64,000 bases of DNA, taken from contig NZ_JAIQZK010000001.1 of assembly GCF_020075545.1 (NCBI RefSeq), positions 744,001-808,000 on the forward strand. The letters are read 5' to 3'. This document shows, piece after piece, positions 9,361 to 17,706 of the stretch. A model generated the notes under the pieces. The model did not search any database. It saw only the letters and a list, made by a program, of their open reading frames with translations, and was not told where the DNA came from. How positions within the stretch are numbered: the stretch's first letter is position 1; every line of letters begins with the position of its first letter. Source of the DNA: Nocardioides sp. TRM66260-LWL. GTDB taxonomy: Bacteria; Actinomycetota; Actinomycetes; Propionibacteriales; Nocardioidaceae. The position numbers and the translations under genes were made by a program.

Positions 9361-9382
9361 ACCTTGAACCGCGGTACAAGGT
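9361..9382. promoter_or_regulatory. MerR-type operator/promoter between divergent genes
   Basis: ACCTTG (9361-9366) and CAAGGT (9377-9382) form a palindrome around AACCGCGGTA, with only one mismatched pair in the centre. MerR-family activators bind such sites lying in the long spacer of the target promoter. It lies between the thioredoxin-like gene start (9347) and merR (9402) and can serve both. Confidence 0.75.
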
Positions 9383-9401
9383 CAAGCGGTACAGTGAGAT
9401 C

Positions 9402-9854
9402 ATGCGCATCGGAGAAGTCGCCGAGGCCGTCGGGGTCCCGACCGCCACCATCCGCTTTTACGAACGCAAGGGACTGCTGCCGCAACCGCATCGAGGCCCC
9501 AACGGCTACCGCGAGTACGACGACTCGACACTCACCACGCTCGCTTTCATCCGCAACGCTCAAGCCGCCGGCCTCACCCTGGTCGAGATCGCGACGATCC
9601 TCGACCTGCGCCGCGAAGGCGCTACCCCGTGCGGTCACGTGCAGGACCTCCTCGCTGCGAAGTTGCTCGACGTGCAGCAGCGGCAATGCGAGCTGGCCAC
9701 CCTCGAAGCGGATCTCGTCCACTTGATCAGCCTCAGCCGTCGGCTGGACCCGGCCAACTGCTCCGACGAGGCGATCTGCCACATCATCGCCCAACCACTG
9801 GCCTCACGACCACGCACGGACGCCGTAGGCCTGGAGGTAGGTTCACCGGCATGA
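9402..9854 (+). CDS. merR: MerR-family heavy-metal-responsive regulator
   Basis: The 150-residue regulator starts MRIGEVAEAVGVPTATIRFY, the MerR helix-turn-helix, followed by the wing GLLPQPHRGPNGYREY and a dimerisation helix. Cysteines at about 77 (TPCGHV), 120 (PANCSDE) and 126 (AICHII) are the candidate metal ligands; the last two in a short loop are typical of heavy-metal sensors of this family. It faces away from the three-gene mercury-type operon across a MerR operator. The metal (Hg, Cd, Pb or Zn) cannot be settled from sequence alone; the neighbours favour Hg. Confidence 0.8.
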   Translation: MRIGEVAEAVGVPTATIRFYERKGLLPQPHRGPNGYREYDDSTLTTLAFIRNAQAAGLTLVEIATILDLRREGATPCGHVQDLLAAKLLDVQQRQCELATLEADLVHLISLSRRLDPANCSDEAICHIIAQPLASRPRTDAVGLEVGSPA

Positions 9855-10401
9855 GGCGCCGCATCATCATCCCGGTCACGCTCTACCTCACTGCGGCCCT
9901 GGGGAGCCGGGTCGCCGAAGCAGCGGGCTTTCACGGTGCCACTGCTCGGCGACGTGCTGGTGCCGCAAACCCCTGCTGAGCGCATTCCGCTGGGTTCTGC
10001 CTATCGGCCACCTCGACCGCTCGACCGCTCGAATCGCACGAGGGGCCGAACGGCGTACAACTCGTGACCGCGGTCCCGGACGCAACGGCGCCGGCCGACG
10101 ACCGCCAGCGGATCCGCTTGCGGGACTCCCACCCACCGTCCGAGTGACCGGGTCTCAGAACTTTCTTGAAATTCGGGGGGACGCTGTCTGACCTGCGCAA
10201 ACGTGGCGCGGGCTGCTGCGTCCCCCCGAGGTTGGACGGCCCGGGGGGACGGATAGGGGGACGCTGAGCCGCCACGCTGCGGCCGTGACCAAAGTCAGTG
10301 GCGTCAGAGTGTCCGATTCGTGCGCGTCACGGTTGCTTATCCGTGGCGTGAGGATGTTGCGACGACTCTCGGCCCACGCCGCGCGGGACGCAACGACATG
10401 G
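9855..10401. other. Gap between merR and the recombinase cassette
   Basis: The 547 bases contain a possible remnant (a short signal-like frame from 9851 that stops at 9979) and, at 10174-10268, the G-rich repeat cluster. No intact gene was seen. It probably contains the left end of the recombinase cassette. Confidence 0.4.
10174..10268. repeat. Cluster of CGGGGGGACGCTG repeats
   Basis: Four copies of a GGGGGACG core: CGGGGGGACGCTG (10174-10186), an exact inverted copy GCGTCCCCCCG (10218-10228), CGGGGGGACG (10242-10251) and AGGGGGACGCTGAG (10255-10268). A fifth copy, TGGGGGGACGCTGAG, is at 35969-35983 beside the relaxase gene. Such arrays suggest binding sites for a recombinase or relaxase. 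Confidence 0.5.
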
Positions 10402-12195
10402 TCATGTCCGGTTGCCGGGGTGGTCCTTGTTCCTCAGGTCGGGGTGCTCGATCGTCTTGAGGTAGCGGGTGGCGCCTTCGACGCTGAGTCCGAAGAGGTC
10501 GTAGATGCGGCGTACGTCGCCGCCGGTGGCGTGGATCTCGTGCAGGATGCGGTCCTCTCGCAGGGCGCGCGGGCGAACGCGGCTGTCCCTCCAGGGAAAG
10601 GACGGACCGCCGGGGACGAGACGCGGCGCGGTGCGTCGGTTGATGAGCAGGTGCGGGTTCGCGGTGGCCGGCCAAGTGCGGTTGCGATGATCGAGCCAGG
10701 CGCTCAGCCGTGTCCTCACGGGTGCGGCGAGCGGGATGTCGCGGCCGTCGAGGTGCAGCCGGCCGTCCACGATGTCGGACAACTGCAGCTCACGGACCTG
10801 CTTGCCGGTCAGGCCGTGGAAGGCCACCAGCGCGACGGCGAGCGCGACGGCCGGGTTTGGCGAGTCCAGTTCCGCCCGGATCAAGGCGGGGTCCAGCGGC
10901 AGCGGAAGATTCGTCGGCACGGGGGTCAGGTCAATGTCACGCATGGGGTTAGCGAAGACGAGCCGGCGCCCCTTCAGGATCTTGAACAGCGACTTCAGAC
11001 CGTTCTCCGCGAAGTGGCGGCGGCTGGTGCCGGCAGGCAGGGCCGCGAGGGCGGCCAGGATGTCGTCGGTGCTGATCTCGGCGAACGACTGGCGCCCGGC
11101 TTCGACCCATGTCTCCACGACGGGCGCGAGGCCTTGGATGTGGAGTTCGACTGTCTCGGGTTCGCGGGGCAACTGGCGGGGTGCTTGGCGGGACCCGCCG
11201 AGCATGATCTGAAGCCACAACTGGAGGTGCCCCCGCATCGTGTCCGGGAGAGCTCCGGACTCGATGAACTTGGTGTTGAAGTATCGCTCGACCCGGGTTG
11301 GGACGTCCTCGATCAGGAGTCCGGCTTCCGCGAGGACGTCGAGGGTGGAGGTAATGGTGCCGTCGTAGCGGCGCATCGCCACGACGTCGCTGGCGCGGAC
11401 CTTCGCGGTAGGAGTAGGCCGCAGGATCTGCAGCAGACGCAGGGACTGGATCACCGCATTGCGCTGCCTGACGCTCCAGCCATAGCGGCGGGCGTGGTCG
11501 GCGACGATGGCCGCGCAGTACCGGGTCAGTTCGCTGTCCTCGACCAGGAGGCGTTGGCGCAGAACTTCGGGGTGGGGGTCCATGTCGAACAGCGTCAGCT
11601 GTTCGAGCGCGTGGTCGTCGAAGCTGGTGCCAGGTTGGCAGGGCATTTGATTCTTGTTCTTCTTCGACCACCGGCCATCCCAGCGGACGTAGTCGGGCAC
11701 TGGTGTCACGCGCCGCTTGAAGACCATGTTGGCGAAGAACAGCTGCTGGCTGTCCTTGTTCGCCGCGGCGATATCGGGTGCTCGGCCGGGTTCCTGTTCG
11801 AGTCGGGCATTCTCGAGGCACAGGCGACAGGCTTGTCGGTCGCTGACGTGGCTGGTGCGGCCGCAGGAGGCGCAGGTGCCCTTCGGGTAGTGGGTCTGCC
11901 ACCAGCGGCAGGACCAGCAGGTCCAGTTGTGGCGGGGGTAGACGCCCCAGGCCAGGCAGCCCTTGCAGGATCCGATGTGCTCAGGGCTGCGGGGATGGCA
12001 CCGGCTGCACAGCCCCTGACTGAAGTAGTCGGTGCGGGCGCGGCAGCGGTTGCACGGTGGAGCTGCGAACGGGCCGCCGGGCAGGCACTGATAGCAGAAG
12101 TCGACCCTGGGGCTGGTCCAAGCGACGCGGTTGCTCTGGCACCGGTTGCACTTGGGCGGCAGCCGCAACGCCGCGTCGAGGCCGGGTGCGGGCAT
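10402..12195 (-). CDS. Zinc-finger protein with degenerate tyrosine-recombinase-like domain
   Basis: The 597-residue protein starts with about 150 residues of repeated CxxC zinc ribbons (CNRCQSN, FCYQC, CNRCRAR, LCSRC, CKGCL, CASCGR). A helical core-binding-like middle follows. The C-terminus resembles a tyrosine recombinase catalytic fold, with the order of elements kept but residues changed: the box I Arg site reads GLTGKQV, the HxxR motif is lost and LGH reads FGL; only a late RYL keeps a tyrosine. It is therefore likely an accessory DNA-binding partner, not an active enzyme. It is the third gene of a leftward trio with an HTH protein and a complete tyrosine recombinase. Confidence 0.6.
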   Translation of the reverse strand: MPAPGLDAALRLPPKCNRCQSNRVAWTSPRVDFCYQCLPGGPFAAPPCNRCRARTDYFSQGLCSRCHPRSPEHIGSCKGCLAWGVYPRHNWTCWSCRWWQTHYPKGTCASCGRTSHVSDRQACRLCLENARLEQEPGRAPDIAAANKDSQQLFFANMVFKRRVTPVPDYVRWDGRWSKKNKNQMPCQPGTSFDDHALEQLTLFDMDPHPEVLRQRLLVEDSELTRYCAAIVADHARRYGWSVRQRNAVIQSLRLLQILRPTPTAKVRASDVVAMRRYDGTITSTLDVLAEAGLLIEDVPTRVERYFNTKFIESGALPDTMRGHLQLWLQIMLGGSRQAPRQLPREPETVELHIQGLAPVVETWVEAGRQSFAEISTDDILAALAALPAGTSRRHFAENGLKSLFKILKGRRLVFANPMRDIDLTPVPTNLPLPLDPALIRAELDSPNPAVALAVALVAFHGLTGKQVRELQLSDIVDGRLHLDGRDIPLAAPVRTRLSAWLDHRNRTWPATANPHLLINRRTAPRLVPGGPSFPWRDSRVRPRALREDRILHEIHATGGDVRRIYDLFGLSVEGATRYLKTIEHPDLRNKDHPGNRT

Positions 12196-12233
12196 GCGGT
12201 GTCCGTCGTTTCGGTGGGCGATCGGGGTGCGGA

Positions 12234-12593
12234 CTACAGCGGTGGGGTCGAACGCGGCTTGCCGAGCCGCGGGGTGACCGACGATGGCGTGCCGCCGCTG
12301 CCGTTTGGATCAGCATCCCCGTTTCCGCCGTTGCCGTTGGCGGCGTCGCTATTGCGGGGACCGCGCGCGGCGACCTTGTCCGGCTCGGGTGTCATCAGGT
12401 CGTTCGGGGTGCATTCGAGCACGGCGCAGAGCACGTCGAGCTCTTCTAGGCGCATCGTCGGCGGGGTCCCAGCCCACCACGACGACATCTTCCCGGCGGA
12501 GATCTCGAGCCCGGCCTCGGCCAGCATCCGCCGCAGCTGTGCGGACTTCCAGATCCCTCGTTCGGCGGCCCGGAGCCGCAGGCTCCACTGCAT
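12234..12593 (-). CDS. Cro/CI-type HTH protein of the recombinase cassette
   Basis: The 119-residue protein has an XRE-like helix-turn-helix in residues 10-65 (SAQLRRMLAEAGLEIS, then SWWAGTPPTMRLEELDVLC), followed by a Gly/Asn/Pro-rich disordered tail. The ATG at 12593 was chosen because AAGGAGAGG lies just upstream; a longer frame starts with TTG at 12635. It sits 44 bases after the recombinase stop and 38 bases before the zinc-finger gene, so the three probably form an operon. It may regulate the cassette or act as a directionality factor. Confidence 0.65.
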   Translation of the reverse strand: MQWSLRLRAAERGIWKSAQLRRMLAEAGLEISAGKMSSWWAGTPPTMRLEELDVLCAVLECTPNDLMTPEPDKVAARGPRNSDAANGNGGNGDADPNGSGGTPSSVTPRLGKPRSTPPL

Positions 12594-12636
12594 CTGGATC
12601 CTCTCCTTCGGTTCGTCGGTCGGTTCCTGGGTCAAG

Positions 12637-13722
12637 TCAGTCGGTGCGGAGGCTCAGGCGGGCCTCGATGCGGTCGCTCGCGCTGTTCCACGCGCGTTCG
12701 ATGTGGTCACTGCGGACGTGGAGGTAGCCCGAGGTCGTTGCCAGCCACTGGTGGCCAAGGAGCTCCTGGAGCGCCTTGATGTCCATACCTGCCGCGTACA
12801 GCGACGATGCGCAGTAGTGCCGCAGCACGTGTGGCGTCATCCGTCCCGACCACGCCGGCAACCACTCGTTGACCTGGATTCCCAAGGCGCGGCGCAGTGC
12901 GTTCGCACCCACGCGTCCGCACCGATCCAGGTCGGGGTCAAATCGCTCGGACGGCAGCAGCGGCGCGTCCGGGTCGGCCCAATCGTGGCCGTACTGCGGG
13001 CGGACCTCGGCCAGCCACCAGTCGATCAACTGATTCGCGCCGTTGATTCCGGGCACCAGCCGTTGCTTGGGCCCCCGGCCGCGCGAGCCCTTGCCGTGGC
13101 GAACGTGCAGCTTGCCGAACTCACCCAGATCGGGGCGCCAGTCGCGGATGTCGAGCATGACGGTCTCGTTGATGCGCAGCCCGAGTCGGCGCCACAACGA
13201 GGCGGCGAAATAGTCGCGGGCCGCGGGAAGGTACTTGCGTGCCTGCGCAACCGACCCGCGCCAGGCGGTGAACAGCGAGTCGATCTCCTCATCGGATGGC
13301 GGCACCCGGACCTTGCCCAAGGACGCCCCGGACTGGCGATTGAACTCATCGATCGGCTGCTCGACCAAGACGCCGGTCGCGCGGCGGATCGCGCCCTCGT
13401 AGCGGACGATCACGAACTCGTAGAAGCCCGCCAACGCGCCAGCCTTGCCCGCCCGGGTCGACACGCTCAACCCCATCCGCCGTTGCTGAACCAAGAACGC
13501 GTCCGCGTCCGCGCAGGTGGCCTCCCACAGCGGAGTCGACAGCGAGCGAGCGAACTCGATGACGATCGCCCGAGTCCCGCCGATGTGGCGGTCCGTCAGA
13601 CCCGCTGCCGACATCGCCAGCGCGTACTGGTCGACCAGCTCCTGCTCAAAGTCCGCGACCGCCTGCGCACCTATCAGTACCGGATCGGCAGCGCCGCCAC
13701 CCGGCACCGCCACCAAACCCAT
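12637..13722 (-). CDS. Tyrosine recombinase/integrase of the cassette
   Basis: The 361-residue enzyme has an N-terminal SAM-like core-binding domain and a C-terminal catalytic domain with all expected motifs: Arg in LGLRINETV, Lys near RHGKGSRGRG, HVLRHY, LLGHQW and the nucleophile Tyr in SGYLHV. It should cut and join DNA at short inverted core sites. It is the first gene of the leftward cassette and probably moved the block now lying between VirB4 and the peptidase gene. The ATG at 13722 has AAGGTGG upstream. Confidence 0.85.
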   Translation of the reverse strand: MGLVAVPGGGAADPVLIGAQAVADFEQELVDQYALAMSAAGLTDRHIGGTRAIVIEFARSLSTPLWEATCADADAFLVQQRRMGLSVSTRAGKAGALAGFYEFVIVRYEGAIRRATGVLVEQPIDEFNRQSGASLGKVRVPPSDEEIDSLFTAWRGSVAQARKYLPAARDYFAASLWRRLGLRINETVMLDIRDWRPDLGEFGKLHVRHGKGSRGRGPKQRLVPGINGANQLIDWWLAEVRPQYGHDWADPDAPLLPSERFDPDLDRCGRVGANALRRALGIQVNEWLPAWSGRMTPHVLRHYCASSLYAAGMDIKALQELLGHQWLATTSGYLHVRSDHIERAWNSASDRIEARLSLRTD

Positions 13723-13784
13723 CAGTCACCACCTTCAAGTGAGGCGATCATGCGTCGATTCTACAGCGAAATCGTCGGCCACAG

Positions 13785-13878
13785 TGACGGTTCGTCAATT
13801 CAAGTCCTGGCGGGGACTGAACCGACGCCACCTGCACAAAGCCAGATCGGAGCGCATGCACGTCCGATCGAACCTGAG
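13785..13878. repeat. Right-end copies of the left-junction repeats
   Basis: TGACGGTTC at 13785-13793 and CGAACCTGAG at 13869-13878 repeat, in the same order and direction, the sequences at 407-415 and 421-430. They lie between the recombinase start and the conjugation gene at 13921, as expected for the right end of an insertion. In this stretch CGGTTC (13789) and GAACCG (near 13819) also face each other. Confidence 0.45.
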
Positions 13879-13920
13879 TTCCTAGAGATTGCCGCCTGAG
13901 GCGCTCGGGACTGACCTGTC

Positions 13921-16900
13921 GTGAAGAAGCTCCTGCTCGCCGGACTGCCGGTCCTGATCATCTTCATGGGCCTGCCGCTGATGGTCTCCCTGATGGTGGT
14001 CATGAGCACGACCGCGGCCGCGGAGTGCCGCACCCAGACCAACCAGACCGCCCCCACCGAGCTCGGGGACCTCGGGGTCATCGACGGCCCGGTGGGCGGT
14101 CCGGTCAAGGGCAAGGTCACCCTGGCGCAGGCCAACATCCCGCGCCGCTCCGGCCTCGACGGCTTCCGGGCGTCCATGCCCAAGGTCCTCTCGACCAACC
14201 CTGACTTCGTCACCCTCAACGAGGCCAGCGGGTGGACCCTGGCGCAGATCGAGGCCGCCGCCCCCGGCTACGGCGCGTTTCGGGTCGCCGACCACACCGG
14301 CGACAACAACTCCATGGGCAACGTCGTGCTCTGGAAGCGCGACACCTGGTCCAAGGCCAACGGCGGCCGGGTCACCCTCGTCGTCGACGACAACACCTAC
14401 TACCAGGGCCGGGCGGTCACCTGGGACCGGTTCGCCACCTGGGTGATCCTCGAGCGCGCCGACGGCGCCGTGGTCTCGGTCATCTCCACCCACCACATGA
14501 CCAACCCGCACAAGTACCCCCGGCAGCACGGGAACCCGCCGCTGACCCGGCCCCAGCAGTACGGCGCTGGCATGGACATCCTGCTGCAGCTGCGCAACTC
14601 GCTGGCCACCCACGGCCCGGTGTTGATCGGCGGCGACATGAACACCCACGCCTCCTACACCGACCTGCCGTGGGCGGCGGCCGCGAGGATGAAGGCCGCC
14701 GGCTACGGCTGGCACAACCACGCGGTCGACTTCGTCTTCTTCCCCCAGCACCAGGGCGTGCGCCTCGAGCGGGGATGGTCCGGAACGATGGTCTCCGACC
14801 ACCACTGGATCTCCGCCCGCCTCTCCATGAACGGTGCCGGCCCCGAGAGCGCGCCCGCGCCTGCGGCCACCAGCGATGGTGTCGTGAACGCCGCCCACAC
14901 CACTAGGACGGCGGCCGAGCCGCCATCCGGGGACGTGCTCGGCCAGCTGATGCGTCTGCGGTTCGCCTCCAGCTACCCGACCATGACCGCCGAGCAGGCC
15001 CGCAATGCGATCACCATCGCTCAGGTCGCCCGCGACCTTCAGGTGCCCCGCCGCGGGCTGCAGGTCGCGATCGCCACCGCGATCCAGGAGTCCAAGCTGG
15101 TCAACCTCACCGGCGGCGACCGCGACTCCGGCGGCCTGTTCCAGCAGCGCCCCTCGCAGGGCTGGGGTAGCCGTGCCGAGGTCACCAACCCGGTCCTTGC
15201 GGCGCGGGCCTTCTTCGGTGAAGCCCAGCACACCGGCAACCCCGGCCTGCTCGACATCCCCGGCTGGCAGAAGATGCCGCTGACCCAGGCCGCCCAGGCC
15301 GTGCAGCGCTCCGGCTACCCCGACGCCTACGCCCAGTGGGAGGACGTTGCCGGCGACATCACTGACCTGCTCGGCGGCGACCTGCCCGACCTGCCCGACG
15401 ACGGCTCCACCACGAACGTGGCCAACTGTCAGGGCGAGACCGTCAACCCGGTCACCGTCGGCACCCTCAACCTGCTCGGCGCCGGCCACACCGACAAGGC
15501 GGGGGAGCGGCCCGGCTATGACACCTGGGACAAGCGACTGCCCGGCGCCATGCGCACGATCGAGAACGCAGGTGTCACGATCGCGGGCCTCCAGGAGGTG
15601 CACGGCCCGCAGGCCCAGGCGCTGGAGAACCAGTACGCGGCCAAGTGGGGGATCTACCCGGCCAGCGGGAAGGCACAGAACCGGGTCATCTGGGACCGCA
15701 ACGAGTGGAAGCAAACCGATGGCCGGCTCGTCGACATCCCCTACTTCGGCGGCAAGGACGTCGGCATGCCCCTGGTGCAGCTGACGTCGACCACCACCGG
15801 CCAGGTCATCTGGGTGTGGAGCATCCACAACCCGGCCAACACCCACGGGGACGCCGCCGCGCATCGCAAGGAAGCGCTGCGGCGCCAGCTGGCCACCATG
15901 ACCGACGTCGCCGGCACCGGGGTCCCGGCGGTGATCCTGGGCGACTTCAACGACGGCAAGGACGGCAGCAACTCCTCACACTGCGCGCTCACCCCCGAAC
16001 TCACCAACGCCTTCGGTGGATCGGCAGAACCCTGCAAGAAGCCCAAGAAGGACGCGCCGATCGACCACATCTATGGCGCCGACCTCACCTGGGCCAGCGC
16101 CGAGGTCGACAACAGCACGCAGGCCAGCAAGATCGCCGACCACCCGCTGGTGGTCGCCACCACCGCCGGCAGCAGCGCGGGCTGCGCGGTCGCGCAGGCG
16201 ACCAACTACAACCTCGGCCCGGTCAAGCCGCAGCTGACGCAGCTGGTCAACATCCTCGGCCCGATGTTCGACATCAAGACCGTCGGCGGCTACCGCGAGA
16301 GCGCCACCGACCCCAACGGCCACCCGGCCGGGCTCGCGGCCGACTTCATGGTCCCGCTCACGCCCGCCGGCAAGGCCCAAGGAGACGCGCTCGTGGCGTA
16401 CGCGCAGGCCCACGCTCGCGAGCTCGGGATCGACTACATCATCTGGTACCAGCGCATCTGGTCGGTCGCGCGCGCCGACGAGGGCTGGCGGCGGATGGAG
16501 GACCGAGGCTCGGCCACCGCGAACCACATGGACCACCCGCACATCAACGTGCTGCCCGACGCCAAGGTCACCCCGATCGGTCTCGACGGCGCACCCTGTG
16601 ACGAGGTGGTCTACCCGGTTCCCGCGCAGTACATCGGAGCGGACCGGAAGAACTGGCACGACACCGGCCCCTACTGGTCCAACTGGCACACCGGGACCGA
16701 CTTCTCCGCGCCCTGCGGCACGACGGTGTACGCCGCGCACGCCGGCACCATCGAGATCGACACCAGCCAGGGCTGGGCCGGACCGCAGCTGGTCAAGGTC
16801 ACCACCGGACCCGGCTCCCTGACCACCTGGTACGCACACATGCAGAGCGTCAGCGTCAGCCGCGGCCAGACGGTCGCCGCCGGCGAGCCGATCGGCCAGG

Positions 16901-17040
16901 TCGGCAAGGAGGGCAACGGGAGCGGTTGCCACCTCCACTTCGAGGTCCACCTCAAGAACGGCTCGATCTACGGCCCCGACAACGTCGACCCCTCGGCCTG
17001 GCTGGCTGAGAACGCCTCCAAGCCGACCCGCTCCGTCTGA
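13921..17040 (+). CDS. Secreted five-domain enzyme: EEP nuclease, lysozyme-like, EEP nuclease, M15-like, M23 peptidase
   Basis: A 1039-residue conjugation protein with an N-terminal membrane/signal segment (residues 5-34). Domains: an endonuclease/exonuclease/phosphatase fold (65-305; LNEASG, GGDMN, SDHHW), a lysozyme-like transglycosylase domain (about 340-490; ATAIQESKL, GGLFQQRP), a second EEP domain (508-748; LNLLG, LQEVHG, LGDFNDG, ADHPL), an M15/ARB_07466-like domain (about 765-875; GGYRES, NHMDHPHINV) and an M23 endopeptidase (about 915-1030; HTGTDFSAP, YAHM, HLHFEVH). The hydrolases probably open peptidoglycan for the transfer channel; the role of two nuclease-fold domains outside the cell is unknown. 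GTG start. Confidence 0.8.
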   Translation: MKKLLLAGLPVLIIFMGLPLMVSLMVVMSTTAAAECRTQTNQTAPTELGDLGVIDGPVGGPVKGKVTLAQANIPRRSGLDGFRASMPKVLSTNPDFVTLNEASGWTLAQIEAAAPGYGAFRVADHTGDNNSMGNVVLWKRDTWSKANGGRVTLVVDDNTYYQGRAVTWDRFATWVILERADGAVVSVISTHHMTNPHKYPRQHGNPPLTRPQQYGAGMDILLQLRNSLATHGPVLIGGDMNTHASYTDLPWAAAARMKAAGYGWHNHAVDFVFFPQHQGVRLERGWSGTMVSDHHWISARLSMNGAGPESAPAPAATSDGVVNAAHTTRTAAEPPSGDVLGQLMRLRFASSYPTMTAEQARNAITIAQVARDLQVPRRGLQVAIATAIQESKLVNLTGGDRDSGGLFQQRPSQGWGSRAEVTNPVLAARAFFGEAQHTGNPGLLDIPGWQKMPLTQAAQAVQRSGYPDAYAQWEDVAGDITDLLGGDLPDLPDDGSTTNVANCQGETVNPVTVGTLNLLGAGHTDKAGERPGYDTWDKRLPGAMRTIENAGVTIAGLQEVHGPQAQALENQYAAKWGIYPASGKAQNRVIWDRNEWKQTDGRLVDIPYFGGKDVGMPLVQLTSTTTGQVIWVWSIHNPANTHGDAAAHRKEALRRQLATMTDVAGTGVPAVILGDFNDGKDGSNSSHCALTPELTNAFGGSAEPCKKPKKDAPIDHIYGADLTWASAEVDNSTQASKIADHPLVVATTAGSSAGCAVAQATNYNLGPVKPQLTQLVNILGPMFDIKTVGGYRESATDPNGHPAGLAADFMVPLTPAGKAQGDALVAYAQAHARELGIDYIIWYQRIWSVARADEGWRRMEDRGSATANHMDHPHINVLPDAKVTPIGLDGAPCDEVVYPVPAQYIGADRKNWHDTGPYWSNWHTGTDFSAPCGTTVYAAHAGTIEIDTSQGWAGPQLVKVTTGPGSLTTWYAHMQSVSVSRGQTVAAGEPIGQVGKEGNGSGCHLHFEVHLKNGSIYGPDNVDPSAWLAENASKPTRSV

Positions 17041-17103
17041 TCGCTGCCCGGTCCTCTCGGCACATAGGTGACCAGCCAGAACTTTCGACCACGAGGTGAA
17101 TCC

Positions 17104-17706
17104 ATGCAGAGAGAGCGCCGACGCGATCCGTACCCCTGGACCTGGGAGATCCCTGTCGCCGTCGCCCTGGCGACGCTGTTCGTCATCGTCATCGGCATCC
17201 AGTTGGGCCGATCGGTCGCGAACCTGCTCGCCGGCGCCGGGTGGACCTGGCCGGACGCCAATGCCGGCGCGTTCCCCTCCCCGATCGGGACCGCCTTCTG
17301 GACCAGCCTCCCGGGCGTGCTCGGCGGCCACGCCGACGCCGGACTGCCCACACCCACTCCCAACGGACTGGCTGGTCGTGGTCTGGTGTGGGTTAGCCTC
17401 GCGCTCACCGAGGCCGCGCTGCTGACCGCCACGATCTGGGTTGGCGTGTGGGCCTACCAGCGCTGGGGCCCGGGACGCATGCGCGGCATGGCCACCGCCG
17501 CCGAGGCCGAGAAGCTGCTCGGAGTCACCCGGCTGCGCAAGGTCGCCGGCATCGTCCGCCCCGACCTCTATGGCAAGCACGCCACGGCCCCGGCGGCACC
17601 GATCCAGCGCTCCGCCGGCGACCTCACCGAACAACCCGGTCCACAGCTCGGCCACGGGCTCAGCCCGTGGCTCTTGGACGGCCGCCGTTCGAAGGAGGAG
17701 CGATGA
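17104..17706 (+). CDS. Conjugal transfer membrane protein
   Basis: The 200-residue protein has a short charged N-terminus, a membrane helix (about 16-36), an outer loop of about 60 residues, a second membrane helix (about 98-118) and a cytosolic tail that ends near the VirD4 start. The start at 17104 follows GAGGTGAA; an in-frame start at 17068 is less likely. Its stop overlaps the VirD4 ATG by 4 bases, so the two are translationally coupled. It probably anchors or links the coupling protein to the channel; this comes from position, not from a known domain. Confidence 0.65.
   Translation: MQRERRRDPYPWTWEIPVAVALATLFVIVIGIQLGRSVANLLAGAGWTWPDANAGAFPSPIGTAFWTSLPGVLGGHADAGLPTPTPNGLAGRGLVWVSLALTEAALLTATIWVGVWAYQRWGPGRMRGMATAAEAEKLLGVTRLRKVAGIVRPDLYGKHATAPAAPIQRSAGDLTEQPGPQLGHGLSPWLLDGRRSKEER

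Larger units (their letters stand above)
391..13920. mobile_element. Copper/mercury resistance block inserted into the conjugation operon
   Basis: The block separates a VirB4-like gene from the secreted peptidase and VirD4 genes that normally follow it in the same direction. It carries copper genes, mercury-type genes and a recombinase/HTH/recombinase-like cassette at its right side. Its own genes run in both directions, unlike the one-way conjugation operon. Short matching sequences (TGACGGTTC, CGAACCTGAG) occur near both edges. The edges given are the flanking gene boundaries, not mapped junctions. It could also be two nested insertions, because a separate repeat cluster lies at 10174-10268. 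Confidence 0.5.

Noticed and set aside
10285..13899. A rightward 1204-residue open frame
   Set aside because: It lies antisense to the recombinase trio, starts in the repeat cluster and its product has no coherent domain; GC-rich shadow.
13882..15864. A leftward 660-residue open frame
   Set aside because: Antisense to the five-domain enzyme, with Gly/Val-rich shadow composition.
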